64,000 nucleotides of DNA from Nymphaea colorata (GCF_008831285.2 NC_045144.1:16824590-16888589); one strand, 5' to 3'; counted from the first letter of the stretch, positions 1 to 15,022 are shown. Notes: generated by a model from the sequence alone, not told the origin. A program made the numbers and translations.

Positions 1-520
<520 letters not shown>

Positions 521-609
521 TACTTTAAATTTTTTCACAAACTGTTTTATTCTTATAAAAAAAGATTTTCTTTTTACTAATCAAACGACATTTTGATCAT
601 TATCACTAG

Positions 610-930
610 AGGGTAAGGCTGGACCGTCGGGTACTCAGTCGAGTACCCGACGGGTACCCAGTACTCGGCCCGAGTCGGGCCTGGCTCGAGCCAAAAAATG
701 AATCAAGCCGGCCTGGCTGAGCCCAATTCGACCCAATACCTGATAAGATTTTTTTTTAGTACATATTTTATTGATTTATATATATAATTATAATATTTAT
801 ATTATATATATGTTTTTAATTTAATTCGCCTCGCGCTTGGGTTTTAGATGTCATGCCAGGCCCGGGCTCGGTTTTCCCGTTTCAAGTGTCCTTATCGGGC
901 TGGGCTGGCCCATGCCCAAGCTTACTAAAA
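610..930. mobile_element. hAT-like non-autonomous element, GC-rich end family
   Basis: GC-rich ends made of degenerate GGGTACCCGA / CGGGCCTGGC / GGGCTGGGCTGGCCC words flank an AT-rich centre (about 750-825, TATATAATTATAATATTTATA). The same architecture recurs at about 20095-20345, 23518-23877, 51590-51760, 56490-56715, 60110-60340 and 63258-63810. The compositional contrast and the ends of sister copies fit a hAT-type MITE family. Termini and target duplication were not resolved here. Confidence 0.4.
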
Positions 931-1054
931 CATCACTAGAATGTGCATATAATATAGCCAGCTTCGGAAGTTGTCAAGTTGATCCCCGAAAATAAAAGGA
1001 ATAAGTGGGTATGAGAAAATGACTTTAAAAAGTTGGAACCCGTTGAATTTGAAA

Positions 1055-2470
<1,416 letters not shown>

Positions 2471-2472
2471 TC

Positions 2473-2480
2473 TATAAATA
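2473..2480 (+). promoter_or_regulatory. TATA box of X8 gene X1
   Basis: TATAAATA lies 76 bp upstream of the ATG and is followed by a conserved leader containing CACTTGCAAGAGC. The equivalent positions in X2 (15015) and X3 (24226) also carry TATAAAT. This supports a core promoter about 30 bp upstream of transcription start. Confidence 0.75.
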
Positions 2481-2555
2481 GAGACGCTGCCCACTCACTC
2501 TCACTTGCAAGAGCCACCACCTGAACATCAGTCTTTCTTCTTCTGCTCGAGTAAT

Positions 2556-3788
2556 ATGGCATCTAGAGTGACCATGACTCTCTTGGCCATTCTTCTTCTC
2601 ATCTTCTTCTCGACTTACGGTATTGCTCTCCTACTATTTATTCCTTCGTACCTTACATTATATATCGTTCCCTTTTTTGTCTCTCCTGGCCCAATTTTGG
2701 GTACTGCCTGTGGTTTTCTGCTAAGTTTGTCGATGTATCATGTAAATTGCGAATATCTTTTCACGTTAGTTTCAGTCTTCATGAATAATTTCTCATTTTG
2801 TTTTCATGATCGACAATTTTTCAGGCCCATTCGTGAAGGCGGTAAATGGGCAGGTACTGTTCTACATCCTGCGATGCTAATTTGGTTTCTACATGAAGTT
2901 CTTCCAGTAAACTACCCTTGCATTTTATCATAACCTGAACAATTACGGAGTTCGCCTTATAATTCACAAGGTGGCAGAAGTGCTGATGGAATATTGAACT
3001 TCCATTTGCCGTCTCTTCTTCTGCTGCAGAATTTGGTGCTGTGACCTCCTAATCCAGTATTCCATACTGTCTGCCTCCTTTTTCCTTTTTTCGCGGATCC
3101 CAATTTGAGTAGAATCAAGAATGAGTTCTGATCATTTGTCTTGCTTCTTCTAAGTCCCTTGTTTGATTCCTATTCATCTTGACTATTTTACACTTAAAAG
3201 GAGAACTGTAACATAGCTTGTTTCTACATGTACCAAAATCTTATCATCTGAAAAGACAAAGTTGCTGAAAAGCTGCTAATGTTGTATTTATTCATCGTTG
3301 TGAACAGAACAATACCTGGTGCATAGCAAGGCCCTCTACTGAAGAAACTGTGCTTCAAAACAACATTGATTTCGCGTGCTCCAATGGCGTCGACTGCAGC
3401 GTGCTGGCTCCAGGGCAGAGGTGCTCTCTCCCGAACACCAGACTCAACCATGCCTCCGTTGTCATGAACCTCTACTACAGTGCCAATGGCAGGCAACCCT
3501 ACACTTGTAGCTTTGGCAATTCTGGCCTCATCACCATTGTAGACCCAAGTAATATTTCTTGCTCCCCTTAGATATAGACACACACACACACACACAGAAC
3601 AAAGAAGCAGACCAACATTTAATGTCAGTCTCTTAGTTGACTACTTCTTTATGGAAAGTAAAGTTCTTATTCCGGAAGTTACAAAATTTTGTTCCTTTTT
3701 CACTCACACCCTTTCCCAAAAAGAGTTAACTAGCAGAAACTAATGCAGTTCCTGTTTTGCAGGCTATGGCAGCTGCGTCTTTCCGTAG
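2556..3788 (+). CDS. X8 (CBM43) domain secreted protein, copy X1
   Basis: Predicted small secreted callose (beta-1,3-glucan) binding protein of the Ole e 10 type: a signal peptide plus one X8 domain. Exons by eye: 2556-2619, 2825-2853 (29 bp), 3308-3548 and 3763-3788, all with GT..AG introns, giving 360 bp and 119 aa. Residues 1-21 are a hydrophobic signal peptide (MASRVTMTLLAILLL). The X8 domain starts at NTWC (about residue 33). It has the six family cysteines in WC, FAC, VDC, QRC, YTC and GSC, and it ends in YGSCVFP. There is no Ser-rich linker or hydrophobic tail, so no GPI anchor is expected, unlike the plasmodesmal PDCB proteins. X2 has identical exon lengths, which supports the model. 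It is first in a tandem array. The glucan-binding role is known for the family and inferred here. Confidence 0.85.
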
Positions 3789-5640
3789 ACATGCTACAGC
3801 TGGAAAAAATACAAAGCGGAATCTTCCATGAATAATGTTTGATTGTGGTGCCGCAGCAGCCGCTGCTGCTATGTGGTCATTTTTAGGATAGGTCGATGTG
3901 TGATAGCTTTGCCGTTCAATTTTCAATTCCCAGTGTAGCTTAGTGTTGTTGCTCAGACTTGCTTGTGCTTGGTCAAAGCAATACATGTTGCAGAAAATAA
4001 TTTTTTGATTTCAACTGCTAGCTGCAGTCAGCAGATGTCTGAAAACCTCTCTCTCTCTCTCTCTCTCTCTCTTGGCTTTAAGTTGTTTAGCTAGCAAAGT
4101 TTCAGGATACATTTCCTTTATGAAGGATGTGGCAATTCAAGCTCAAAATTACTTATACGAGCAACTGTTCAAGAAACTATACACCATAAAGAAAAAAAAT
4201 TATATAGACAATTATAAAGAGTTTTTTCATTCCTGAAGAATATGCAAATCTGGAGGATGACTTCTCCGTTCTAAACATCAACGCTGATTTTGTCCAATGC
4301 TTTTGACCACACCATCCACATTTTGTGCATGATCTTCTTTTAACAGAGGCTTGTGATACCGTTAGTTGCCAAGATACTTAAGAACAAACATATTTTAAGA
4401 ATAATTTGGCCCCTTCAACTCGAAACTTACATAATTGAGCACCCGAACTTAAAACTTAAAACTCTGCCACTGCTAGCAGCAGAGTCAACGTTATTGGGCC
4501 GGGAACAGAAAACAATATTATGACTGCCAATAATGAAACCTGATATTCGACTGACTTTTTCATGGAGAAAAGGGCGGGCATAGTCATCACTTTAGGTTCC
4601 ATTCTCTGGCACTGCATTTCACCATTAAAACCTCACATGCCACTTACTACTCTCCGTCACTCCGTGTCGGACCAAAAAAGTTATCATCCAGTAAGGAATT
4701 TAAAGAGGCATAGTCCTGGATAATATGATGGAATCCTGGATTTCCAAGACGCTGTCCTGTAAATCTGTCGCATTGCAACTTTTCTCTTACTTTCATATTA
4801 ATTTTACTCACTTCATGAATATGAATCTAGCATTTCATCAACTTTGAAATGATTGGTACAGTAGTAAACCTTAAGAAATGATCCCATGTATCAAAATGTG
4901 CAGAATATGCCAAATCGCAACTCTTCTAAAAATCCGAAGTTTGCCGTCCAACTGCCTCTTCTTTCACACAGCCTGCCAAACTTGAGCTTCCAATGATATA
5001 TATAATATGTGTGTGTGTGTATGTATGTAGATGCAGTTCGCAATTAAAATAAGTTGGGTCCTATACAGTCTGTTTGCTTGAGATTCAATCACCTATAAAT
5101 TTCCTCACAGAAGTGGATGAATTGGAAAGTCAAAGATCTAAAAACCTTCATATATCACCTCCTCTTTCTCTTTGAATTAGGAAACTGAGGTACTCTCAGG
5201 TACTCTCTGCTTATAATACTCTACTTTTTGGTCATATGCTTTATAGGTTCAAGTCGATCAGGTGATCGGACTCACCTACTTTAGAGCACCACACGTGAAT
5301 AACCATATCTAACCCTGCTTGAGTTGAGGTCCTCTCCATATCTAATCCTTGTTGAAATGGTTCTAGTCTGGGACTAGACAGAGGTCCCGTTCAACCAATA
5401 AAGATAGAAGAAGGTCGTATTTTCAATTATGACAAGCTCCATGTAAGCGGAAGAGGCTAGAGGTGCAATTAATAAGAAGTGAATGGCCCCTGACAGAAAG
5501 CATGGCTAACCTTGAAGACTGCAGATTATTAGCCTCTTCAGTTGACAGCTCAAAATTTTGAATAACTAGAAGGCATAAAACATAATTTTATAGAAAGATT
5601 AAATAATTAATACCCAACCTAATCAGCCAAAAAAAAAGAG
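3789..5640. other. Intergenic, X8 3' flank then unique DNA
   Basis: 3789-4270 is the X8 3' flank. It is shared with X2 (about 16570-16955), X3 (about 31303-31790) and X4 (about 41331-41750), including a 'caagaaact...caccataaag' stretch and a 'ggaggatgacttc' block. A (CT)n tract lies at 4049-4072. From 4270 to 5640 I see no gene and no recognised repeat apart from a short TG/TA tract near 5000. Confidence 0.6.
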
Positions 5641-5661
5641 AGTCACGTAGTAGATAAGATG

Positions 5662-5669
5662 TATAAATA
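5662..5669 (+). promoter_or_regulatory. Possible TATA box of GDSL gene
   Basis: TATAAATA is followed by A/C/T-rich leader sequence and CT-rich tracts (about 5810-5840, 5958-5970) before the ATG at 5982. A second candidate, TATATATTT near 5766, is closer to the ATG. The sequence alone does not decide between them. Confidence 0.4.
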
Positions 5670-5981
5670 GGCCATGCTTCCATCACTTCAAAAAAATAAT
5701 CGTGCAACTAAATTTAAATAACAGGACTCATACAATCGAAATCTGTTTTACAGTATCTCTCCCTCTATATATTTAGCTCTCAAGGACCTGTTACGTTCAT
5801 TTGGTATCTCACTCCGTCTCTCTGTCTCTATCTCTCTCTCTTACAGCCACCTGCAACTACATTGCCATGTCTAAAATCCTAATTACTTTTATAGCATCGT
5901 TCCCCATTTTTATTAATTAGCTGCCCAGCCTTCAAGTTCCTAAGTTCACTTGGAATCTCTCTCTCTCTATACCATCTTACT

Positions 5982-8900
5982 ATGCGTTTTCAACATTTTT
6001 CTGTATCAAGAAAGATGAGGCATGCTCTTCTGTCCACTCTTGTTGTCTCTTTTCTCCTGGTTCCCACTTCTTCTAAGTCTGCTTGTTACACCTCAATCTT
6101 TAGCTTTGGGGACTCTCTTGCTGACACTGGCAACCTGGTGCAATCACTAGTTGGCAGGTATGTGCCTATGGCGAACCTCCCTTATGGAGAAACTTTCTTT
6201 GGGCACCCCACCGGCAGATGTTCGAATGGAAGGTTAATCATCGATTTCTTAGGTTTGATGAATACTGCTTTCTCAATTCCATTCTTTCCTTATGATGGTA
6301 ATGATTTTGTTCAGTTGTTTCCAATTTCTTTGTCAGGTTTAACAATTAAATGGTAATAAACTGCTTCTATGTGTGGAATTTCCATGTCCAGTCGCTTCAA
6401 CCAAACATAGAATTCCTAACTGCGTCTGAATTTCAGAAATGAACTTAATTCTGTTTCAAATGTTCTGGATTTTAGGTTCAAATGCATCTTAGTATATGAA
6501 GCAACACTCTGGGGCTGAACAGTTCTCTCTTTCCCCTTTATGGCGGAACAAATTAAGTCTCTGTCTGTCTCTCCTCATTTGAATGAAAGAAAGTGAACAA
6601 TATTCTACCATCAAAACCCTGTTTATGATCATCTTCTATAACGCTTAGACCAAAGCCTTAAATAAAAATCTATTTGGTTGAGGCTATTGGCTTAGCATTA
6701 GTGCTACTATTGATCAACAAATTCACCACTCTACTAAATCCAGACTTGTTTTGCAGCCCAGGCATACAGGCTTCCACTGCTTCCTCCATACCTGGCTGAT
6801 CCTTATGAGGGTAGAGAATACACCAAAGGAGTGAATTTTGCAGTTGCAGGAGCTACAGCTCTTGACGTTTCAGATCTTCTGAGCAAGAACATCAGACCCT
6901 TGACTAACCACTCACTAAGTGTCCAACTTGGATGGTTTGACAGGCTTTTGCCTTCATTATGCTCTACAAAAGCAGGTAAGGACAAGTAAAATGTCAATAA
7001 TTGTATTTGTATAACCATGGATTCAGCAAGGTAATTTCTTGGGCATGCCAAACCTGTTTCTCTGCATTGTTCCATTAATGAAACATTTTATCTGGTAATC
7101 ATCTTTCCTTTTCTAGGATGCTTCTCAAATAGCTCTCTTGCTTTACCATTTTCCATGTCGGTGCTTCCCTTTATTTATTCTTGAAACATGAGCAAACGTA
7201 ATCAATCGAGTTCCTATAGAAAAAGATTGCTTTGCTTTCCTTTGAAGGATGGGTTTTTATAAAATTAAAAGGAGCATGGATTGTTTTAGAAAATAGAAGA
7301 AAACAAGGTTTTAAGATGACTAACTAGTTTACTAATTGTATGTAAGATGACTTGGATAGAAGAATTTGAGATCAATGCGAGAGAGAGAGAGAGACAGGCA
7401 GAGAGAGGTCATCATGAACCCATGTTTTAAACACTAATTTTAGTTAATTGGTGACCAACGCGCATAATTTGGGTAGTATCTCATGGGTGGATTTGCTCTC
7501 AAGTCGAAAGGACAGAAACCTATATCGATATGAAAAATGGCGAAACAGAGAAATTATTTCTTTCATTTAATGAAGTACGGCTCTTATTCGTGGTTATTGA
7601 TGGCTTCAATGCCTCTGTGACTAACATCTGTTATTCATTCTGGTGCATTGATGGCAAAAGAATGCCATGAGTACCTCAGATCGTCGTTATTTCTAGTTGG
7701 GGAGATTGGAGGGAACGATTACAACTATGCCTTCTTTCAAGGCATGAGCATCGAAAAGGTCAAGCCTTATGTCCATGATGTGGTAACAGCCATTGCAAAT
7801 GGAGTGAATGTAAGTTGATCTGTTTCACCTTCTTATTTTCCTCTCCATCTAGAAAAAGCTTGAACATAAATTAAGTTAGATCATCTTCTATTGCGCAATC
7901 TTTGCCAACAGAAAACCAATTACCACCCACAAAAGCACACATAGATTAGCATTAATTCACCAAAAGAACAGAAGCTTTTGAGTCATTTTTGCTCGAGTTA
8001 AACAGGTTTCTATAATTGTGACTGCTCAAGTTAAGACTAGACTGCTGTCTATCTAAGAAAAGTTGTCAACTTCAAATTGGTTTTACTTTGCTTCAAGCCT
8101 TTTACTTTTTACGTGGCTAGGGGAGCAGCACCTAACGAATCAAGTGAACTGCATGCAGACACTGATAAAACATGGAGCAATGCAACTAATGGTTCCCGGA
8201 AACCTCCCTATCGGCTGCATATCGCTCTACCTAACGATCTTTTCGTCCCGGAATTTGTCAGACTATGACCCCAAGATTGGTTGCCTGAAGCACTACAATG
8301 AGTTTGCCGTGTACCACAATTCATATCTTCTGGGCACGCTCAAAAGGCTAAGAGAGCAGCACCCACATGCAAGAATCATTTATGCTGACTACTACACTGC
8401 TGCTATGTCCTTCTTCAAGAACCCCAAAAAATATGGTATGACACTGAATTGAATCAAATTTATTGTTCTTCTGCAGCCATTTCTAAATTTCATTATGAAA
8501 GAGCAGATAGTACCAGCAGCACATTAATGATTCCAAAACATTGGTACATGGGAATAATTCCTGCACTGATATTGCAAAGACAAACACTGCCTTAAGTAGC
8601 CAGGTGCAAAACTGGTTTTCATTTTAAAGGGCATGCAATTTTCGTTTAGGAACCATCCTTTTACCAAAATCTCAAACGACATGCCTCATCTTTTTTTTCT
8701 TCTCTCGCATGTGAGATGTCTGCTTTGCTGAGAACTACCAAAAAAAAGCCTCTCAAAGCTAAATCATGCCATGCTGGAAGTAATGAATCGACGTTGCTAT
8801 TTTAAATCAAAGAAATACTTTTTTCCCTTCACATTTACAACCGCGTATAGTGCAACCCAAAGGCACCTTCTGTGTGCTTGTCTCTATTAAATATATATTT

Positions 8901-9639
8901 ACCTCAAATTGCCCATGGAATTGGTTAACCATTGTTGTCGAAGACTACAAGACCAACAATTTCTAACTTAAAGTCAAGCTAGAGATCAATCATCAAAGAT
9001 TAGCTAACAACCATTTTCACCTTCTTATGTCATTCAACATAGAGAGTCTTTCAATTTGTTCAGTTGTAAATATGCTCATATAAGTACAGTAACAACTTAG
9101 CAAGACCTGAAATAAGATCCAAGTTATTGAGCAACACACAGGTGATGGCCAGATCTCATCAAGTGAGAGAAGACCCTCAACAGAAGGGATTCTTGTGAAT
9201 TTGTACTATGCATATTAACACAAAATATGAAGAACAAGGGCTTATTGACTTGAAATACAAGATCTTCCTAGCAATTTACTTTCATAAAAACTTATAGCAT
9301 CCATAATTCGAATACTCCATTGTTAGAGCACTAACTAGTTTGAATACTAGTACTAATCACGCATGTTGCTTCATGATCAAGTTTTCCTTTTCTAATATTG
9401 CTTTCTTTTCAGGATTTGAAAGTGCTCTGAGAGCCTGTTGTGGTGATGGTGAGCCATACAACTTCAATTCCAAGGTTCTTTGCGGACAAAAGGGAATTAA
9501 AGCATGTGATGACCCTTCTAGATATGTGAATTGGGATGGAATTCATCTTACTGATAAGGCATACAACTTGATGGCCAATGGGTTACTCTCTGGCCGATTT
9601 GCTCACCCTGTTCCGTTGACTCCCCAATCTTGCAACTAA
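5982..9639 (+). CDS. GDSL esterase/lipase (SGNH hydrolase), five exons
   Basis: Predicted secreted serine esterase/lipase of the plant GDSL family. Exons: 5982-6252, 6757-6975, 7661-7809, 8159-8435 and 9413-9639. Phases agree and give 1143 bp, 380 aa, a usual length for the family. Residues 1 to about 33 are a signal peptide; a second in-frame Met at residue 12 could be the start instead. Block I is [10 protein letters not shown] with nucleophile Ser45. Block II is [11 protein letters not shown] with Gly122 as oxyanion residue. Block III is GEIGGNDYN with Asn182. Block V is [12 protein letters not shown] with Asp347 and His350. All SGNH residues are present and no break is seen. It resembles the five-exon subgroup with [16 protein letters not shown] near the start. 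Substrate unknown. It is a single copy between X8 copies X1 and X2. Confidence 0.9.
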
Positions 9640-10905
9640 ATACCCAATTTATCTTCATGTTTCGTTTCACAGATGGGATTAGTACAAACCTGTGTATTAA
9701 ACTCTAGCTTCAATGTTCTAATTTGTTTTCAATTGGTCCAATCAATTGGCTCATATACATAATTTTCATGCTTAATTAGGCAAGGATCAAACTATGAATT
9801 AGTTTTTTCTAATCCAGATCATGTTTATCTAGTTATAAAGTTTTGGAATTGTCACCACACAAGCACTATAAAATCCTTTGGTTTGTATGCGCCCAGTATC
9901 CGAAGGTCCAAACTCAAGATGAAGCGCATTCATGCTGTATGTGAATTAATTGCACCAATGTCCACTATGCTCCTACTATATAGACGAATGCATGAATTGC
10001 AATTCAAGCTATTGTACACTGCAACTTCAGCATCCAAATATCCGGAGTCATGTGTCTCTATATATATTAAATGGATGGTTAAGTCAATATATTATCCGTA
10101 CAACATTATTAGATGGCTGATCATCATGATGATAAATATATGGTGAGAATAGGAACTTGAACATAGCTTTCCTAATAAAAATGTAAAGTTTTTTGGTAAT
10201 GTGAATGTGTTCATGCATTATGGCTATCATGTGGTAATGTGTTAAGAATATGAAACTGGCCTTTCTTAATAAAATATGTATACGTTATTAGCAGTAGAAT
10301 AGTTACGAAATTTATGAGTCGGTGCAAGAATTATCAATTTTAGTGAAGATGTGTTTATATATATATATATATACACACACAAAAAGAGAGAGAGAAGGGA
10401 GAGAGAGAGCAAGTATTGATTTGTATTAGGTTACTTATGTAAATCACGTACGTCTGGCAATTTATTGCAAAAGACATACTAACATGCAATAAATAATAGG
10501 CATACGAGGAGGAGTTAACATTGGCTCGTGCATGCGCTACACGGGTACCTACTAGCTAATTTTGAGGTCATATTAATTTATCCATTACTTTACTTATCCA
10601 CATAATTTACTATCTCCATGCGATCTCCATTAACCAAAATTTGAAATTAATAATGATTTTTTCTATTGTAGATAGCATTTATAAGCCATGAAACTAGGTT
10701 AAGTTGGTCAAATTTCAAAAAATATAATATAATGTAATGTTCGTAATAATATTGCATCCCTGTGCTACTTCCAGAAACTTTTGGAAAAAAATCCACGTCA
10801 AGTAAATTACCTTGATACAATGGGAGTTTATTATGTACAATGGGACTTTGCAAGTAAAACAATGACTCCGATTGAGAAGTACATCAATTTTCATGAAATT
10901 TTGTT
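9640..10905. other. Intergenic, no gene recognised
   Basis: AT-rich DNA 3' of the GDSL gene. The short reading frames at 9883-10146 and 10647-10862 show no recognisable motif and no codon bias that I can see. A (TA)n-(CA)n-(GA)n tract lies at about 10355-10410. Confidence 0.6.
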
Positions 10906-10907
10906 GT

Positions 10908-11600
10908 CCTTAAGGGCCAGTTTGGCAATCAAAACAATATGTAACTGTTTCATGCATATGATCCAAATATTAAGGCAAATCATGGAAAACCTTCAAAAGA
11001 ATTCTACAAATCTGCTTATACTTTTAGGTAGATCATGAAACAGTTGCATGCATTTAACCCAAAAATTGATTAGATTCATTGGGAGTTTAAATAATGTTCC
11101 ATTAATTTTGTTCACTTTTTGGGGCAGTAATTGATATTGTCCCCAAATAGCCCCCTAAGAAGTAGATTCATGGACACCTAATTCTATTGTTCTATAAATC
11201 TATCCAAAACTTCGAGTTAGATTTACGGAATATTCACATAGTGTTCCAACTGCCAAATGATCCATAAGGGGCTGTTTGGCAATGAATATGTTTGAATTTT
11301 TGGGGCATATTCATAAAACAGTTATAAAGAATTCTCATTACCAAAGAGCCCCTGAATCTGTCCAAAAGATTGGGTCAACTTCATAGAATATTAATACTAG
11401 TGCTCCATGAATCTGCCTTAGATTCATAAAATATTTACAAAGTGTCATTGCAGCAACTAAAACATTTATAAAGTGCTCTATGAATACAACTAAAGATTGG
11501 GCCCACTTCATGAACACCTAATTTTAGTGTTATATGAATCAGTTCAATCCCTAAGAAGACTCATCCAACACATACAGAGTGTTCCAACTGCCAAATGAAC
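10908..11600. mobile_element. MITE-like repeat cluster with GTTTGGCAAT ends
   Basis: GGGCCAGTTTGGCAATC at about 10912 is opposed by AACTGCCAAATGA at about 11247 and AACTGCCAAATGAAC at about 11588. Inside lies a small fold-back at 11270-11352: GGGGCTGTTTGGCAAT at its left and the imperfect inverse ATTACCAAAGAGCCCC at its right. Words such as 'agtgttccaactgcc' and 'tcatgaacacctaatt' repeat across the block. The ends resemble terminal repeats of small plant DNA transposons; the superfamily is not resolved. No coding capacity. Confidence 0.4.
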
Positions 11601-11639
11601 TTGAAATATGATAGGTAGTCAAAGTTGTATCAAGGAAAA

Positions 11640-13730
11640 GGATTTACGTGTATGATGAAGGACAAGGGATACACTTCATGATCTTGAAGAGGAAACTTTC
11701 TACCATTGTTTTTTCTTGGAAAGTTTTTAAAACAGGTAAAGTCGTAGCATATAAAGACATATGAACAGGTGCTAACACCTTCACGTACATGCAAAACAAT
11801 CATAACTAGACCATGCTCCTTCTTTATCTCAGCCTCTTTTCTGTACCAATTTCTTCGTACTGGTGTTTGGTAGTAAGAAGCACAATACTCCTATTTAAAT
11901 CTGGTTAGGTCTAATGGATCTCTAAATTTTTTGTTTCCAAATTTTTTCACTCGTCTTCTTATATAGAGTGGAATATTTCTTAGGGTGTACCTCTAGCTAC
12001 CAGAACCCTAGTTTCGTAAAGCACAAGATTTATCTAGAGCAAAGGCATTATTATCTACCCTAAACCGAGCTCCTACCTAATTACTTTCTATTATTTAGTT
12101 TCAACAGAGAAAGAATATATTTGGTATTTTGATTTTGCGTGAGTAGAAGTATTTCATCTGATTGCTTACAGGAGAGCTTATACTCTCATCCAACTCATTT
12201 TTCCTCCAAGATATAGGATTGACTTTGATGTCTTGGCATGCCACCCCCACCATGCTTCAATTTGTGTGCAAGTAGCTCGTCTTTTATAGCACAAGGGGTT
12301 GAGTACACCTGAAGGATTCAAAAGGAAAACTTGCTGCCTACCAGCTTCCATCCCAACTATTGCGACCTGCTCACGGAACGGTGGTTGATTATCATCTCAA
12401 ACTCATTAGTCATGTTAAATCGAAAAGAAATTAGAGTTGATAATTAAACTTAAGTCCATTAATCAAGGATACATAATCTTATAATTAATGCTCGTGCTGC
12501 AGTAAGAACTTGAATTAAGTTCCGTATTTGCTAAATTAGAATACAAATCTAATTAATCCTAAGAAGATTATGGGTACTGCTTTCTCAATTGTATGACCGG
12601 GCACTGCTCGCTTCTGAGTCTCCGTTCATCTTTTTTTTTTTTTCAAAATTTCTCAATACGTCTACTTCTTTCTGAATTTTCTGATAAATTAACCTTTTAG
12701 AGCCACCACCGAGAAATTGAAGGCACATCATGATGTTATGATGTTAACATGAGAAGGCATGTTCCCACGTTTTAATAGCATTGACATTTTGATAATTCTA
12801 TAGGGGCGAACTTTTTCACATTCCAGTTTTGCGGTCATGAAGAGAGGGGTCCTCCATTTAACTTGCAGGAGCATTTTAGTTTTTTTATCTCATCATCTCT
12901 TAGGGACCATAACATATAACCTGTTTTTCCTTAAAATAGAAAAGTTAAAGGTGAAACTAATTTCTTTACAGCACAGTAAAAGCAAAATGTCCTTAAAAAA
13001 CTTTTTCCTGAAACAAAATTCAATCAACACAGATCTTCCTGCCCAAACCATAAGATTGACATAAAAATAATTTTCTAGAGTTACCCTGACATCTGAAGCT
13101 TGGATTGTTGAGAGAAAAGCAAAGGTGGAAACCAAATTAGATGTGATGAAAATGTTCATTACTTTTTTTTTCCTTGTTATTCTTTTTTGATCCATCATGT
13201 TGGATCGATCGGTCCTGATTACATTGTTAGATAACTTTGAAAAGGTAAAATCACCATTCAATTTTTCTCTCTCTATATATAATTTTGAATCATGAATCTA
13301 GAGATAACATACATGTAGGAACATCTACATCAAATCTAAACCGAGTAATCTAAGATGGGACGGTCCAAATTTTTCTCCTTCATCCCTCCCTCTTCCACGT
13401 GCTGCAAAGGGGAGCCACCGAGGCTCCTCCTTTTGCTCTACCCGCCTGTGACGGCAGGGGAGGAGCTGCCGGGCTCCTTCTTTTGCAAGACGAGAGAGAG
13501 AATGAGAGGGAAAAGGGAGGGCCATCTAGATTGTAAATCTGATGGCCTAGATTTGATGTTCTTAGATGACTAGATTGAGGCAAGAAATCAAGAACTAAAA
13601 TGCTCTTGTGCTTGATAAAAGGGACGACTAGATCTCCCTTTTGCAAAAATAAAAAATAAAAATATGCGATTTCTGAAAATGATGTCTAAATCACCTGGGC
13701 TTTTTTCCAAGCCTGTGTGTTTTTAGGCAG
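11640..13730. repeat. X8-unit upstream block (copy 2) and unique DNA
   Basis: 11640-12600 matches the upstream blocks at 60-330, 20640-21200 and 62105-62600, for example 'gaaggacaagggatacacttc' and 'tataTAGAGTGGAATATT'-type words. From 12600 to 13730 I see no gene. Overlapping reading frames at 12837-13261 and 13325-13646 lack recognisable domains and occur on both strands of the same low-complexity DNA. Confidence 0.45.
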
Positions 13731-13731
13731 G

Positions 13732-14055
13732 TAGAGATGTCAACATATCTGATTTGGATCAGATATTTGATGGAAATGTTTCAAATATGATCCGATTAAG
13801 AAATGACATCCAAAGATTCGGGTTTGGATCAGATTTAAGTTTAAATAAATATCCTTCATCCAATGCTCATATGTTTTGAAGATTGGCAAGATTCTATTCA
13901 ATGTTGGCATTCAGATTCAGATACGAATGTACAAATGACACTTGGATTAAGAATTGGATTTCAGATATGACTTTTTTTTTATTCAAATTCAAATATATGA
14001 ATATATGAAAAAGTGGATATGGTATGTCTGATTAAAATCCAATCCATTGACTACA
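13732..14055. mobile_element. hAT-like MITE, GGATCAGATAT family
   Basis: It starts with AGAGATGTCAACATATCTGA and is filled with degenerate GGATCAGATAT / ATCCAAATCC words. It ends near 'ccaatccattgac', a weak inverse of the start. Relatives with clearer ends are at 17526-17996, 19305-19752 and 61412-61800, whose termini read (T)AGGGATGTCAA..TTGACATCC. Confidence 0.4.
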
Positions 14056-14059
14056 CACG

Positions 14060-14585
14060 AATGATGAATTTGAGAAATGTCTAAAAGGTAAATGTTAACA
14101 GAGAAAAATAGTCAAGATAGGCAAAAGAGAAAAAAAAAAGGAATCACGAACGAAGCCTTCTTTGCATCGTTATACCGTCTCCTTCTTTGTTCTCCAATAT
14201 TATTGCCGCCTTCTGACGGCATGTTGGTCTATTTGGAAGCTTGCTTTTCTCCCGCGCGTTCCCTGCTTGCTTCCTATCTCGATGGCTGCATCCTAAGAGA
14301 TGTTTTTCCTCTTGGTGCGCTACCGGAGGCAATGTTGCAAACATTGGTTCTTGAACCGAATCGGCAGGGTTACCACTCAATTGGTTGTGAACCAGTCAAA
14401 AATAATTACAAAGATTTGAAAACTTCAATAAAAATATATAAAATGAATGAACGATATTAAACTACTTTATAAAGAAACTATTTTGAAATATGTGATGCCT
14501 TTTGACCAGCCACCAATGGTCAGCTTGCCACCAATTCGATTAGAACTAGCTGACCCTCAACATCTGCTTAGGGTCTTCTCCATTT

Positions 14586-14622
<37 letters not shown>

Positions 14623-15010
14623 TGAAAATACTAATAGCAAAAAAATATATATGACCATACATGATAAACGAATTGAAAGTAATATAAGGGTAAATGAAAA
14701 TGGATGGCGTATTGACAACAGCATTGTTATAATGTTATGTTTTCTTATTCTAAAAACATATATACAATGAGTGGAGAAGTGTGAGGATTCCAAAACGGAC
14801 AAATTGAAAGAATCGATCATGAAGCGGAGGCGAAGTGAATTATTTGCAGTGAAACATTGTTAAGTGAATTACTGAAATGCTGGCCTTCCCACGTTTGAGA
14901 AACAGTTTCTGTAAGCTACATTCCTGGCCCTTTCTGTAAGGACGTTTCAGGTAAATATAGAGCGGCGTGAGGTGATTAGGTGGCCTTCTTTGGACTGTTG
15001 TGAATTTTTT
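14060..15010. repeat. X8-unit upstream block (copy 2, proximal part)
   Basis: Segmental duplicate of about 1060-2470. It shares 'ctgacggcatgtt', an approximate 'cggcagggtt.ccactcaattggttgtgaacca' and 'gacaaattgaaagaatcga' with the region before X1. (TA)n at 14588-14620. No gene supported. Confidence 0.6.
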
Positions 15011-15014
15011 CATC

Positions 15015-15022
15015 TATAAATT
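15015..15022 (+). promoter_or_regulatory. TATA box of X8 gene X2
   Basis: TATAAATT lies 81 bp upstream of the ATG, in the same position and leader context (CACTTGCAAGAGCATCAT) as in X1 and X3. Confidence 0.7.

Noticed and set aside
3224-3595. Minus-strand frame across X1 exon 3
   Set aside because: Antisense shadow of the X8 exon; the plus strand has the cysteine pattern and splice sites.
12837-13261. 75- and 122-residue frames on opposite strands
   Set aside because: No recognised domain, AT-rich codons, no promoter or splice support.
13325-13646. Overlapping frames on both strands, Arg/Pro/Ser-rich
   Set aside because: GC-rich low-complexity patch with no motif and no paralog support; neither strand is favoured.
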